Assembly: GCA_018780025.1 (NCBI GenBank)
Contig: JADMKH010000064.1
Coordinates: 1-5,465 of the forward strand
DNA length: 5,465 nucleotides
Direction: 5' to 3'
Origin: Thiobacillus sp.
GTDB lineage: Bacteria; Pseudomonadota; Gammaproteobacteria; Burkholderiales; Thiobacillaceae
Positions 5,456 to 5,465 of the stretch are shown in pieces. The translations under genes and the position numbers were made by a program. Positions within the stretch are counted from its first letter, which is position 1; each line of letters opens with the position of its first letter. A model generated the notes under the pieces. The model was not told the origin of the DNA, did not search any database, and saw nothing but the letters and a program-made list of their open reading frames with translations.

Positions 5456-5465
5456 GTCGGCAAAG
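5456..5465 (-). repeat. REP palindrome 5, cut by the window end (minus orientation)
   Basis: GTCGGCAA (5456-5463) repeats the stem arm of REP 4 exactly, and the next two bases (AG) fit the start of an inverted loop. It lies 14 bases after REP 4, so the two would form a tail-to-tail inverted pair. The rest of the element, including the CTAC that would confirm the minus orientation, is outside the window. Confidence 0.65.

Overview
The window looks like chromosomal DNA of a betaproteobacterium, probably of the methylotroph/nitrosomonad type. It carries part of an exopolysaccharide (EPS) locus of the Methylobacillus methanolan (eps) and exosortase-associated kind. That assignment rests on the gene set and order, not on a taxonomic marker. 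Codon use is moderately GC-rich, with G/C favoured at third positions.

Layout: all confident genes lie on the minus strand and read from right to left. First is epsB (4759-3377), the initiating undecaprenyl-phosphate sugar transferase. A 180-base gap follows, then epsD (3196-2249), a lipoprotein of the parvulin/SurA-like EpsD family. Four bases later comes a CAAX-type membrane protease (2244-1552). Its stop codon overlaps the GTG start of epsL (1555-383), an outer-membrane beta-barrel protein. A gene-free stretch (382-140) then carries three GTAG-type REP palindromes. Last is the 5' end of epsE (139 to beyond base 1), the Wza-like export channel. epsD, the protease and epsL are packed tightly enough to be translationally coupled. 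epsB and epsE are each set apart by a spacer containing inverted repeats, so they may be expressed at different levels.

How the genes could work together: EpsB loads the first sugar phosphate onto undecaprenyl phosphate at the inner membrane. EpsE forms the periplasm-to-surface channel, and EpsL is a second outer-membrane component of unknown exact role. EpsD is probably a periplasmic folding or assembly factor. The CAAX-type protease is a family recurrent in PEP-CTERM/exosortase EPS loci, and its substrate is unknown. Glycosyltransferases, the chain-length/kinase pair and any exosortase would be expected beyond base 1. This is inference.

Right of epsB, the 277-base divergent spacer (4760-5036) leads to a plus-strand reading frame (5037-5303). 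It ends in a well-preserved HU-family DNA-binding arm behind a poorly recognisable N-terminal half, and is probably a decayed or chimeric HU gene. The window closes in a second REP cluster (5418-5465) whose stem sequence differs from the first cluster by a paired, stem-preserving change. I saw no rRNA, tRNA, CRISPR array, IS element or convincing intrinsic terminator. Apart from the REP clusters, nothing points to an undescribed mobile or defence system.
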